Of a DNA stretch of 64,000 nucleotides, positions 10,253 to 22,400 are shown one piece after another. Numbering within the stretch: the stretch's first letter is position 1; the number at the start of each line of letters is the position of its first letter. The notes beneath the pieces are model-generated. The model saw only the letters and a list, made by a program, of their open reading frames with translations. It was not told where the DNA came from and searched no databases. Source of the stretch: Nemertoderma westbladi (Eukaryota; Xenacoelomorpha; Nemertodermatida; Nemertodermatidae). Made by a program: the position numbers and the translations under genes. The stretch lies in contig JAUCBJ010006668.1 in assembly GCA_032718475.1 (NCBI GenBank), positions 1-64,000 on the forward strand, read 5' to 3'.

Positions 10253-12343
10253 ATGTTCTTGTCACAGATATTATACAGAATGTCTCAAGGAGTGCCACTG
10301 TTTCCTGGGTCTTCTATAAGAATGCGATGGAAGTTTCGCTACACGATATTTGTTGGTCTGGCCTTACTCTTTGTAATTGGGTTGGTGATGGTGTGGCACA
10401 TACCAGACAAGTCGTCTCTTCATATTGGCAAAGATACTGGGGCAGCTCGAGATCACTGGGAACAAATTGCCCAACTGGTGCCGCCAGTGGCGGATGATAA
10501 GCAAGGCAGCGGGGGTGTTGATGACTTGCAACGTCTTAATGAGATGAATGCCATAGCTGAGAGAATGGTTTCGATAAAGGATCGTGATCAACTCCTTAAA
10601 GACATAGCTAAAGCAATTGAAGAAGCCAAACACATCATAGATGATAAAAACCTGGAAGATATAAAGAAAGATATTGAAAGTGACAAAGTTCGAATCGAAG
10701 ATGAAAAAATCCAAAAAGATCTTCACGATAAGCTATTGATAGAGAAAGATAAGCCGCATTTGGAGGTCAAACACTTGGAAGACACTGACCCGTTAGCAAA
10801 AGAGCGTCGAGAAAAGGTCAAGGAGATGATGGTTCACGCGTGGAGAGGATACAGACAGTATGCGTGGGGGGCCAATGAAGTGAGGCCCATCGCTAAGAAA
10901 CCTCACCAAGCAGGGATATTCGGTACTGCGGGACTTGGAGCCACTATAATAGATAGTTTGGACACTCTGTACATAATGGGTCTCAAAAAAGAGTTTGACG
11001 AAGCCAGGGATTGGGTGGCTACACAGTTTCACTTTGACCCCATGGGTTCGGTTTCTGTGTTCGAGATTAACATTCGCTTTGTCGGAGGACTTCTAGCTGC
11101 CTACGCACTTACCGGTGACGTTGTGTTTAAGAATAAAGCGGTGGAGGTTGTGGATAAACTTCTTCCTGCCTTTAATACCTATACAGGAATCCCCATGAGT
11201 CTTATAAACCCTCGTTCGGGGTCCTTACAGAACTACGGCTGGGCTTCAGGGGGTCAGTGTATTCTATCGGAGATGGGGACCCTGCATCTAGAGTTCTTGT
11301 ATCTCTCGGAGATAACCGGCAATCCAGTTTACTTACAGAAAGTACAGAAGGTTAGTTGGTTAACAGGTAATCCGGTTTACTTACAGAAAATACAGAAGGT
11401 AAGCTAACTAAGTAAGCTACGTAAGTTGGTTAACCGGTAAATATGGTTTACTTACATAAGGTTAGTCGATAGTCGGTTATCGACTAAAAAAAATCGACTG
11501 TAAATATAAAATTATAAATACTAAATATATAAAATATTATGTATATTTGTTCAACAGATTCGGAACCACTTACAGTCCCTCAATAAACCGGATGGACTTT
11601 ACCCCAACTATGTGAACCCATCCAACGGTGCGTTCGGTAGCAACGAAGTCAGCACCGGTGCGTTGGGTGATTCTTTCTATGAGTACCTCATAAAGTCCTG
11701 GGTCCAGACGGGACACACAGACCTCCAAGCTAAATCCATGTACTTCGAGGCGCTCTCAGCTATGGAAGGTAAACTCTTACAGCGGAGTAAAGGGTTTACT
11801 TACTTCGCAGAATCGAGAAACGGACGGCTCAACCACAAGGTTGATCATCTCGCCTGTTTCATGGGGGGTTCCGTGGCCTACAGCGCCCAGTGGAGCCCAG
11901 ACCCCGGGCGCTACCTGCAGCTGGGGGCGGATATCGCGGAGACCTGCAGGGCGTCGTACGCGCAGCAGGCCACTGGGTTGGGTCCGGAGACCTTCCGGTT
12001 AGACGGGGGCAATCTCCGGGTCGGGGAGAGGGGTTACATCCTGCGGCCGGAAGTCGTGGAGACCTACTTCTATATGTGGCGGCTGACGCACGAGGCGAAG
12101 TACCGGGACTGGGCCTGGGACGCCGTGCTCGCAATGGATAAACACTGCAGGGCTGAGGCGGGGTTCTCCGGGATTCGTGACGTCACTTCCGCTAGCTCAT
12201 CCAAAGATGACGTACAACAGTCGTTCTTCCTGGCTGAGACACTGAAGTATCTGTACCTAATATTTAGCGACGATTCTGTTATTTCTTTAGATCAATGGGT
12301 CTTTAACACCGAAGCCCACGTCCTTCCTGCTAAATCCCCATAA
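10253..12343 (+). CDS. MAN1A: Golgi alpha-1,2-mannosidase, GH47 class I (MAN1A-like)
   Basis: Removes alpha-1,2-linked mannose from N-glycans in the Golgi. Exon 1 is 10253 to 11350 (or 11398) and exon 2 is 11558-12343, joined in phase 0. The product is about 627 residues, close to the family size of about 650. The N-terminus is type II: a short cytosolic end, a membrane anchor at about residues 29-50 (FVGLALLFVIGLVMVW), then a charged helical stem (about 95-175). The GH47 domain follows with FGTAGLGATIIDSLDTLYIM, the acidic FEINIRFVGG near 270, the conserved Cys in LACFMGG and AETC, RPEVVETYFYMWR, and the calcium-binding Thr of NTEAH at the C-terminus. Sequence order matches MAN1A1/MAN1A2 better than the ER enzyme MAN1B1. 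The ATG at 10253 precedes the anchor. The donor site of exon 1 is tandemly repeated. Exon 2 is locally very GC-rich (about 11860-12140). Confidence 0.92.
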
Positions 12344-12790
12344 TTTATCTTCCATATTTTCAACCGAGTTTTATTTTTGCCAACCTACTTTATTACACCC
12401 GAGTTAATATTTTAGCCAACGTACTTTATTACACCCGAGTTAATATTTTAGCTAACCTACTTTATTACACCCGAGTTAATATTTTAGCTAACCTACTGAA
12501 CTTCCTCTGTTTATTATTCTCATTTTGTACGTCTTTCACCTGTCGTATTAATATTTCAATGGGTTTTTATATTTGGTGGATATTGTATTTGTACAGCATC
12601 AGTACCAATACCAGTAGGCCTTTATCAATCAAACTAAATTTTCATTTTTTTCTGTATTATATTTCCATTCTAACCAAATTAGAATTTAAATACAGTTATG
12701 TTGTATTGATATTTCCTGTGTGAAAGATATTATTTGATATAGGAGTTTCATGCTGCTGCCGCATTTAATAAAATCGTTATGGGATTGGGG
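12344..12790 (+). other. 3' UTR and polyadenylation signal of the mannosidase gene
   Basis: AT-rich DNA after the stop with a canonical AATAAA at about 12767-12772, a reasonable transcript end. A 36-bp direct repeat (cctactttattacacccgag core) occurs three times at about 12383-12495. Confidence 0.6.
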
Positions 12791-14370
12791 ATTGTTCGTA
12801 TTTTATTATTTAATTATTTTTTAAAGCACTTTATTTTTTTTATATTTAGCTGTTAAAGAAAATTTTGCGGAACTGGGCCAGAGCGAAACGCAGTTCCGGG
12901 GGGGGGGGGGGGCTATGCAGTCTGTAGAAGAGAATCTTTGCTGTGTATCTCTTAGTAGGAACTATTTAGCATTTGTATTAAGTTAACAGACAGGCCTCAG
13001 TTTTGTTTGCAGTACCTAAATAGTTCTTCCTAAACAGCAATGTTTCAATCTCGAATAACAACTAATTACAGGTAAATATAATAGTGCTTTATATCCCTCT
13101 GACCCTAAGGATGTTAATTATACATCAAAGGCAAATAAGGAAAATAAAACTTATTTAATATCTAAATAAAATCGTACTTTCATGTAAATACGTATTTTTA
13201 TTATTAATATTGCCTTTTTGCACTTCTCTAAACCACTGGACCTCTGATTTCTCCACGTCTGGTTTATTTTCGTCCACCAGGGTTTCTCCATACAACTTTC
13301 TCCAATATCTGATGTTATGCTGCATAACAATAACTATAGATTATTTCGAAATTGTCTAAATCATTGTACCCTTACAAGCTTACATCCTATTTTGTATTAT
13401 TGGTGTACGAATTACATTAAATTAAATTGTCCTCCTGTTATTACAATGAGGGTCATGGGCTTCCTAGATGTTTTTTAAAATTTCCGCCAATTTTTCTCTC
13501 AGCTAAAAATAGTGCTATAAAATATAATTCAGAGTCATTATAGTTCCAGATGGGAATCGAAGCCTCGTACAAATAATAGCGCAAAACTTAAAGAACATTT
13601 CAGTTTACTACAATTAAACTGACGTTTAGTAAAGCTATTTGCAAAGCAAACTAATTAAGCTAAGCAGAGCAGAGCTTGATACTGAGAATAAAATTATATT
13701 TTATAATATTATTCGTAATATGATTTAATAAAGATTCAAGACTTATAATCAAGCACTTTATAAGACTACAGTGCGAGGGATTTTGAATTTAAATTTTAAT
13801 AGAGGCGAGAACTGTAATCTTATTAAGGGGAGTTCACCTTCACCCCTAGTCTTTTTATCATCAATTTTTTTAATGTGTTTCACGATGTAAAATTTTATGG
13901 TAATTCTGAATCTGTAATTCGTTTTTCGACAAGTTGTTTCATTCTCGAGTTATGGCTACATTTGTAATTTGAAAATCTATCATTTTGGTGCTGCACCACA
14001 TCTGACACCAAAAAAGACCAACGTTCGAATACCCAAAAATATCGAAATATTTTACCATTTTCGGAATCAGCGCCGAAAATTACCTTTAGATATCAAAACA
14101 GGGTGTAGAACGGCCGATAAATCCGTGAAAAGGCCAGGGACTATGATATGACGTTATTAGAATTACAGTCCAGGTATCCAAGACCTTTTTACATCCATCT
14201 TAATGTATCATTTTGAACTACCGTACTTAACCCGGCAAAACTTAGAAGTTAACCTTGAAAAACCAGGAAACTGCCGGAAAAAAATTATTTCGAAATCGTT
14301 CGACACCCTGCAAAACCACGAAGATTAATTTTGAGAAAATTTAAAAATTCTTCACTTTTGGTGCATTTTT
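12791..14370. other. no gene seen
   Basis: AT-rich intergenic DNA with a G homopolymer at about 12898-12912. Short open frames such as 13969-14151 lack any recognisable feature. No RNA gene was identified. Confidence 0.5.
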
Positions 14371-14375
14371 GCTCA

Positions 14376-14612
14376 GTTGTAATCAGGAGGAAATTTAAAT
14401 GTAATTTTTCTCGCGTTGGCTTTTTTGGGACACTTTCTCTCCCTATCTACCTTTTCAGCCTCATCCGATTTTTGTTCTGTTTGCGAAATTGTGCTGACTG
14501 AATTTGAAATTTTGCTTAAAAAAGTTATATATTATTATAGTTGAATAGCCATATAGTTGAAGCCAACGAGAGAAAAATGGCTTTAAAATTTCATCCTCAT
14601 TACAACTGATCA
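14376..14612. repeat. imperfect palindrome (foldback or MITE-like)
   Basis: The sequence starting cagttgtaatcaggagg (14376) and ending at cgcgttggctt (about 14425) is matched in inverted orientation by aagccaacgagag to cattacaactg (about 14561-14610). The arms are about 50 bp and the spacer about 135 bp. Weaker inverted similarity continues outward. It sits directly beside the A-box array. Confidence 0.7.
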
Positions 14613-14680
14613 AAAGTTAACAATTTAAAAAAAAAATTTAAAAATCATCTTTTATGGTTTTGATACCATGTTTTGATATT

Positions 14681-16650
14681 GGGTGTGGGGCTAGCTTAGT
14701 TGGTTCACCACCGGGGTGCGCGGCTAGCTTTGTTGGTTCAGCGCCGGGGTGTGGGGCTAGCTTGGTTAGTTCAGCGCCGGGGTGTGGGGCTAGCTTGGTT
14801 GGTTCAGCGCCGGGGTGTGCTTAGTTGGTTCAGCGCCGGGGTGTGCTTAGTTGGTTCAGCGCCGGGGTGTGGGGCTAGCTTAGTTGGTTCAGCGCCGGGG
14901 TGTGCTTAGTTGGTTCAGCGCCGGGGTGTGCTTAGTTGGTTCAGCGCCGGGGTGTGGGGCTAGCTTAGTTGGTTCAGCGCCGGGGTGTGGGGCTAGCTTA
15001 GTTGGTTCAGCGCCGGGGTGTGCTTAGTTGGTTCAGCGCCGGGGTGTGGGGCTAGCTTAGTTGGTTCAGCGCCGGGGTGTGCTTAGTTGGTTCAGCGCCG
15101 GGGTGTGCTTAGTTGGTTCAGCGCCGGGGTGTGGGGCTAGCTTAGTTGGTTCAGCGCCGGGGTGTGGGGCTAGCTTAGTTGGTTCAGCGCCGGGGTGTGC
15201 GGCTAGCTTAGTTGGTGCAGCGCCGAGGTGTGGGGCTAGCTTAGTTGGTTCAGCGCCGAGGTGTGGGGCTAGCTTAGTTGGTTCAGCGCCGTGTGCTTAG
15301 TTGGTTCAGCGCCGGGGTGTGCTTAGTTGGTTCAGCGCCGGGGTGTGGGGCTAGCTTAGTTGGTTCAGCGCCGGGGTGTGGGGCTAGCTTAGTTGGTTCA
15401 GCGCCGGGGTGTGGGGCTAGCTTAGTTGGTTCAGCGCCGGGGTGTGGGGCTAGCTTAGTTGGTTCAGCGCCGGGGTGTGGGGCTAGCTTAGTTGGTTCAG
15501 CGCCGGGGTGTGCTTAGTTGGTTCAGCGCCGGGGTGTGGGGCTAGCTTAGTTGGTTCAGCGCCGGGGTGTGGGGCTAGCTTGGTTAGTTCAGCGCCGGGG
15601 TGTGGGGCTAGCTTAGTTGGTTCAGCGCCGGGGTGTGGGGCTAGCTTGGTTAGTTCAGCGCCGGGGTGTGGGGCTAGCTTGGTTGGTTCAGCGCCGGGGT
15701 GTGCTTAGTTGGTTCAGCGCCGGGGTGTGGGGCTAGCTTAGTTGGTTCAGCGCCGGGGTGTGCTTAGTTGGTTCAGCGCCGGGGTGTGCTTAGTTGGTTC
15801 AGCGCCGGGGTGTGGGGCTAGCTTAGTTGGTTCAGCGCCGGGGTGTGCTTAGTTGGTTCAGCGCCGGGGTGTGCTTAGTTGGTTCAGCGCCGGGGTGTGG
15901 GGCTAGCTTAGTTGGTTCAGCGCCGGGGTGTGGGGCTAGCTTAGTTGGTTCAGCGCCGGGGTGTGCTTAGTTGGTTCAGCGCCGGGGTGTGCTTAGTTGG
16001 TTCAGCGCCGGGGTGTGGGGCTAGCTTAGTTGGTTCAGCGCCGGGGTGTGGGGCTAGCTTAGTTGGTTCAGCGCCGGGGGTGTTGGGCTAGCTTAGTTGG
16101 TTCAGCGCCGGGGTGTGGGGCTAGCTTAGTTGGTTCAGCGCCGGGGTGTGGGGCTAGCTTAGTTGGTTCAGAGCCGGGGGTGTTGGGCTAGCTTAGTTGG
16201 TTCAGCGCCGGGGTGTGGGGCTAGCTTAGTTGGTTCAGCGCCGGGGTGTGCTTAGTTGGTTCAGCGCCAGGGTGTGGGGCTAGCTTAGTTGGTTCAGCGC
16301 CGGGGTGTGGGGCTAGCTTAGTTGGTTCAGCGCCGGGGTGTGGGGCTAGCTTAGTTGGTTCAGCGCCGGGGTGTGGGGCTAGCTTAGTTGGTTCAGCGCC
16401 GGGGTGTGCGGCTAGCTTAGTTGGTTCAGCGCCGAGGTGTGGGGCTAGCTTAGTTGGTTCAGCGCCGAGGTGTGGGGCTAGCTTAGTTGGTTCAGCGCCG
16501 TGTGCTTAGTTGGTTCAGCGCCGGGGTGTGCTTAGTTGGTTCAGCGCCGGGGTGTGGGGCTAGCTTAGTTGGTTCAGCGCCGGGGTGTGCGGCTAGCTTA
16601 GTTGGTGCAGCGCCGGGGTGTGGGGCTAGCTTAGTTGGTTCAGCGCCGTG
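14681..16650 (+). repeat. tandem array of a tRNA-like A-box half-unit
   Basis: Roughly 60 head-to-tail copies of a 34-bp unit (ggggctagcttagttggttc plus agcgccggggtgt) mixed with a shorter form of about 25 bp lacking the ggggctag segment. Each long unit carries a perfect Pol III A-box-like sequence, TAGCTTAGTTGG. Variants such as gccgaggtg and the double-length order are themselves repeated (compare 15180-15350 with 16390-16560), which indicates segmental duplication within the array. The Gly/Ala/Ser-rich frames through it are not genes. Confidence 0.95.
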
Positions 16651-16695
16651 CTTACTATCTTTTGGTTGCGAGTTCGAACCCGGGAACCTACTGTA
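16622..16695 (+). repeat. complete tRNA-like SINE head at the end of the A-box array
   Basis: The last unit continues into tttggttgcgagttcgaacc, so that an A box (TAGCTTAGTTGG) is followed about 35 bp later by a B box (GAGTTCGAACCCGG, 16670-16683). The acceptor stem does not close well. This looks like the tRNA-derived head of a SINE whose 5' half was amplified to give the array. Confidence 0.65.
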
Positions 16696-16699
16696 GGTA

Positions 16700-17706
16700 A
16701 CTTTTGGTATTTATTCGTTGTTATATTCATAATCTTCGGTATTTATATTGTATTGTTTCATTTGAATTTTGATTTGATTTATTGGGCCTACCATTTCTAC
16801 TTTTATTTTGTTAAATAGACAAGAAAAGTCATAATTAATCATATTATATTTATTCATAATCAATTTGGTACACTGCCGTTAGACTTAGAAACAAAGTCAC
16901 CCCATAGATCTCTCGGTCAGCTATACACAATCCAAGTACGACAATGCTTGAGACTTTGGTGAAGGAAGGTTATTGGCTTGCCGTGGCCACCATCCAACAA
17001 TTAGACCCAACTGAGTTAATAAGAGACTACTACTCAACAACATTACCTACTACTCAACTACCGTATATTATAGACTTTCCTACGACACAGTCCGTAGAAG
17101 GGTTGGTTCGACCCCGGCATCTTACACATATTTTTAACACCTGAATAAATTATTTCATAAAAGTTCCATTAACAGTTATATCGCTGTCCGACTACTACAG
17201 ACTAGACCTATAAACGTTTATTAGAAGACCGTCAGGGCTTCTTGCTGTCAAAAAAAAACGTCTGTGTGTTTGTCAGTATGATGTTTGTGCTCATTGATAT
17301 TGGCTTGGAAGGGTAAGAAGTGCTCTACTTCATGGCCAACTATACAAATAAATGTATTGATTATTTGGGTTCTTATTTCGGTTATTAATTGTTTAAGCGG
17401 GTAAATTTAAGCTCTTGTTATATAAAAATAGCACAGGTCGATTCGCCGTGTCCCATTCTAACAAAGTTTTTATTATATTCGAGTGTTTAATATAAAGATG
17501 TATGATTATTTATTGATTGAAAATAAAATAGTGTATAAATATGTAATATTCCATCACGCAGCCTGAACTTTTCCTATGGTAGCGAATAGGGATAGGATTT
17601 TCTCTGTATCATAGCAACGTTGTATAATTATTTAACTCTGGCTACCTGAGAAGACATGTAGCAAGCTGGTTGGAGTGTTGAGTGTGTCTCAGTAAATCCA
17701 ATGGTT
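16700..17706. other. no gene seen
   Basis: AT-rich DNA. A B-box-like GGTTCGACCCC at about 17106 hints at another SINE remnant, but no A box was found at the right distance. No coding region is supported. Confidence 0.45.
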
Positions 17707-17712
17707 GGGGTG

Positions 17713-18086
17713 TATGGCGTCTCTTTAGGGTCATTATTCAGTGTTTTAATATTTTTTATTCAGTATAAATTTACATTCAGTAATAATTAATATCTTTCAG
17801 TGTTCTACAATATCTTTTAGTAATTAATAAATTATCGTTCAGTAATACTGAATTATCTTTCAGTATTTACTGAATTATCTTTCAGTATTTACTGAATTAT
17901 CTTTCAGTATTTACTGAATTATCTTTCAGTATTTACTGAATTATCTTTTAGTATTTACTGAATTATCTTTCAGTATTTACTGAATTATCTTTCAGTATTT
18001 ACTGAATTATCTTTCAGTATTTACTGAATTATCTTTCAGTATTTACTGAATTATCTTTCAGTATTTACTGAATTATCTTTCAGTAA
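17713..18086 (+). repeat. left terminal inverted repeat of the foldback element
   Basis: The outer 125 bp are unique sequence. The inner part (about 17843-18086) is about eleven copies of a 22-bp unit. Each unit holds ACTGAA-TTATCT-TTCAGT, itself a 6-bp stem hairpin. Confidence 0.9.
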
Positions 18087-18787
18087 TAGTAGTATTGTCA
18101 AATGTGTGCATAATAGTAGCATTGTCAAATGTGTCTGAAATCCTACTAACAGGAGCAGAACACAAAAACTTAAATAATATCGGCTTTGGAACATTGCCTA
18201 GATACCGTAAAATTTCTGTCTTTAATTGGTTTATTGCAGCTGCATTCGCAATGATTATTTTCGCATTGAAAAGGTTTACCAGAAAGTTTTCTTTATCAGC
18301 GTGGCTGCAATCAGAAGTAGGCGGGAGTAAGCCTAGATCTAACGCCTCGTCTTTCACACCCTCTGTCAACTCGTCACGTTCTCTTAAGGCCATAGTTGCA
18401 ATATTATCCCTTAGTTGAGGATGTTGAAAAACAATCTCTTTAAGATGAGCAGAGTCGAAACAAATAAAATCTGCAACCACTGGATGCAATATTCTGAAAA
18501 ACTGCTCTCCGTGCAGATAGCACAATGCTACCAATTTCCCCACTTTAGAGAAGCTCAAATTAATTATGCCCATCATATTGACAGACACAGGAATAATAAA
18601 ATTATCAATTTCATTAAACAATGATGAATTGTAGAGAGCCACTTTTGCACTTCCTAACAAATCCCGCCTCAGACCTCCATAATCCTGTCCTTTCTCACCA
18701 CCACCGGTATTCATTTATGTCATCAGTATTGTAGTCATATTTAATGGCCATTTCCTCCACCACTTCTGTATCACATCTTGTCACTTC
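18073..18787 (-). pseudogene. HECT-like ORF, 3' part, severed by the BEL/Pao insertion
   Basis: The minus-strand frame shows motifs typical of the N-lobe of HECT proteins of the G2E3-like kind: QDYGGLRRDLL near the start, then a segment with FSKVGKLVALCYLHGEQ and LHPVVADFI. It stops in the left terminal repeat at 18073. No C-lobe with the catalytic cysteine is present, so ligase activity is not expected from what is here. The upstream part of the same ORF lies beyond the BEL/Pao insert at 28923-29771. HECT E3 ligases transfer ubiquitin through a thioester; the family call is from motif recognition only. Confidence 0.55.
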
Positions 18788-18792
18788 CCACT

Positions 18793-19126
18793 TATAATGG
18801 ATTTTCCCCAACTGGAAGTTCCAAAATAGAAAATTGTTTTTCTTTAATATAACAACGTAAACTCTATATTCAATATTGTGACAGTGAACTTTACAAAATG
18901 GTGCATTACACATTATTTCTACTGAGTTCAAACAGATACATGATTTACAACTACAAAGGATACGGAATGTATATTTACTTAGGAACTAATCAAGCAATTT
19001 ATTATAACCAACTGGATAGGCCCCAAACAAACGTATATTGGATGTCGGATATATTATTGATAGATGAATGTAGTCTCTAACTAAGTTTAACGCACTCTAA
19101 TTAATTATATAAATTTATACATGACA
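18793..19126 (-). repeat. 3' LTR of the BEL/Pao element
   Basis: 334 bp, by eye identical to 28589-28922. The inner edge abuts non-coding DNA downstream of integrase. The outer edge abuts CCACT. The 60-codon frame inside is present in both LTRs and is not considered a gene. Confidence 0.95.
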
Positions 19127-19461
19127 CTCCCCCTTTTGTTCACATTTGTGAGAACAAAATTTAATAATAATATGGAATAATATGCACAAATTTGTTATGA
19201 AACAAATCGAAATTATTACCTATTATATTTGAATTATAAATTATTACGTAACACGTATTTAAATGTATATTAGTTATAAAATACAAGATACAATATTTCT
19301 ATCAACTTCATACGTACGTAAACACAAAAATAAACAGAGTTCGTTTTTCTACTGTATTAATAATATATCTATATACTAATAATATATCTACAGTACAACA
19401 AATTAGTACTACAGTAGTGCAGTTCATAATTTTAATGGGTGTTAAGTTTTATAAGTGCCAG

Positions 19462-22400
19462 TTACAAACTTTTGGCATTTCTAGGTAGAACTTTTCTTGT
19501 GCGTCCAAGAGCAGGTTCAAATGCAGTTTTAACTGGTTTAGGACAGTGGTCTACTGGGAATTTCTCTTTCTGTTTTACAGTAATTTTGGTACCAGTTTGT
19601 ATCGTATTGTTGGGCAGTGTCGGTAAGTTTTCCTTGTCTGAGATTTCTAGTGGAATTACTTGTTTTATCGATCGTGTTAGTGTAGTCGCCTCTTTGCGAC
19701 GTTTAGCGACTGTTAATTTTACTGACCTACACGTACCATCTTTACTCCTAACTAACTCTGTCACCCTGCACAATTTCCAAAGGCAACGTGGAAGTTTCCT
19801 GTCCCCTAATAAACATATATCACCAATCTCAGGTAATACCGGAGATCGTGGGTCAAGATTTCCTTTTCTGTGTGATTCTCGCAGACTTAAAATGTAGTCC
19901 TCTTTCCAGCACTTCCAGAACATTTTTGCTGCAAGTTCCTGGATTTTCAAAGCTTCTACAAGTTTGGATTTGTTTGGTTTATCTATTTTTACTTTTCCTG
20001 AAATATATGGCATTGAACAAAGACGGCGTCCAACTAAAAAATGAGCTGGTGTGAGACTTTGGTACGTTTCCTCTATGTCATCAGAAACAAACGTCAGAGG
20101 CCGACTGTTTAATGTCGCTTCTGTGGAATCCAGAAAAGTATTCAACTGTTCATGTGTTAAAGTGGCACGTCCAATAACCTTCTTTAAATTCCCTTTAACT
20201 GATCCTACCAATCTTTCTATAAAACCGTAGGCTGCGGGGTTTAATGGTATGTTAAATTTCCATTGAATCGACAACTTGCCGAATTCTCGTAAGATGTCTT
20301 CACTCTCTAAAAATGTCGTATGCGCTCGTAATTCTTTGGCAGAACGTGTAAAAGTGGATGCATTGTCTGAAAAAATGAACTGTGGAATGCCTCTACGGCC
20401 TATGAATCTATGAAATGCGGCCAAAAAGGATTGACAGCTTAATGAATTGACGAGTTCTAAGTGTATGGCACGGACAACAGCGCACGTGAATAGACACACA
20501 TATACCTTCATATTGTGATCTGAATTTGTATTTGTGTTTATGACTGACAATGGTCCACAAAAGTCAATCCCAACTGAGCCGAAAACACCTGAGTCAGACG
20601 ATAATCGTTCTACAGGTAATAAACCTATTGCTGGTATAGTGTAAGGCAGTCCTTGCACATGTTTGCATACCACGCAACCACGAATGACCTTACGTACTTG
20701 TTGTCTGCCTCGAGGTATCCAGTACCTGTCTCTGACCTGAATTAAAGTGTCGCGAGTCCTTGAGTGCATAACTGCTTCGTGAGCTTCTTGTATGATTAAC
20801 TTTGTGAAATAATGTGACGACGGTAGAAGTATAGGATTATTGCTCTGCCATGTAATAAGCGGATTTTGTATTCGGCCTTTACACCGAATAGTGCCAGTTT
20901 GATCGAGAAAAAGATTAAGCTGGCTAACAATTTCTGGTCGCTTAAATTGGGATTTGGGGTTCTGCAGAAATTTCAACACTTCCGCAAACTCAATTCCTTG
21001 AATAGCTCTGATGAGGATGTTTTCAGCATTGCCTAATTCATCAGCAGTTAATATGAATGATTTATTAATGGATGATGCATTCTGTACATTAGATTTTATG
21101 TTTAGGATAAATCTACAAATCCATGCCAATTTTCTTACTGTATTTCTGAAGGTTTTTATTATTTTGTGAATAAATGAGGCTTGTAAAGTAAAAAAAAAAA
21201 AAAATTTTCTTACTAGTGCGACCCTGTGGCTAGATTTTGAGCAATCAATTATATTTAGTACTGATGGCATGTCCTTTGAATGTACGACTGCTATTGTTGA
21301 TGAGAATGGTTTGATTTCAAGTACTCCAGAATCAGTTAGCTTTTCACGAGAGATTATTGGATTAATTGGCCAAAATTATATTTTCTGTAATAAAAATTTG
21401 GGACCATTAAACCAGAAACTTGAGCTTACTAGTTGTGGTGCAGTAAGACCTCTAGTTGGTATATCAGCAGGATTTAGTAAAGTCGGGCAATATCGCCAGT
21501 GAATGGACAAATCCGCTGATATGTCACGTATTTTCTGGACTCTATTGTGAACGAATTGTTTGTATTTTGTATTGTTTCCTACCAACCAATATAAAACATC
21601 ATAAGCGTCACACCACATGTAAATGTTACTGAAATGAATGGTTAATGAAGCCGTTGCCGACTGAATAAGCTTAGCTACTAGCAGAGTTCCCATTAGTTCC
21701 TTTCTATGTATAGAAGGTCCATTATCAGATTGTGGACACACCTTTGACTTAGCAATTAAAAAGGATACTGTGGTTGACATATCAGTGTACACTGTCCGAA
21801 CGTAAAGCACTCCTGCATAAATTGACTTGCTGGCATCTGAAAAACCATGCAATTCAAAATCTTTAATAGTATTTGTTTTGTTAAACACGCATCTCGGAAA
21901 TGAAACTTTATTGAGGGATAATAAACTGTCAACCCATCTTTGCCATTTTTCAGTTAAAGCCAACGAAAGTGGTTCATTCCAATTTTTTGTTGTTTTACAT
22001 AATGTTTGGAATTCGGCTTTCATTTGGCTTGTGAATGGTATCAGAGCGCCCAATGGGTCATATAGGCGTGCTGATAACTGTAACACTGCTCTTTTATTTT
22101 TGGGTAACAATTTTACATAGTCGTATACTGACGTTACGTCAAACCCAAATGTGTCGTTTTCCACATGCCAGCATTGTCCTAAGATTCGTTTCACCTGGGC
22201 TGATTGAACCAGCGGCAGGTACAGAGAAGACTTTGCGTATGTCTGATCTTCCTCCTGAAATTTTGTTATGTCCAAAACTTGGTTACATTTGTTGAGTGTT
22301 TCTTTATCAAATTCTGTCTGTAATTGTAATGAGTTAGAAACCCATCTACGTATGTTAAATCCACCTGATTTCATGATTGAGCAGGCCTCTTTCATGAATT

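Noticed and set aside
13541-13680. B-box-like GCTTCGATTCCC (minus) with an A-box-like TAGCTTAATTAG
   Set aside because: The two boxes are more than 100 bp apart and the order does not give a tRNA or a typical SINE head.
14700-16696. Several 60-90-codon Gly/Ala/Ser-rich frames
   Set aside because: They only translate the A-box tandem array; no start context, no non-repeat coding sequence.
18898-19080. 60-codon ORF present in both BEL/Pao LTRs
   Set aside because: It is duplicated simply because the LTRs are identical; composition and position do not suggest a gene.
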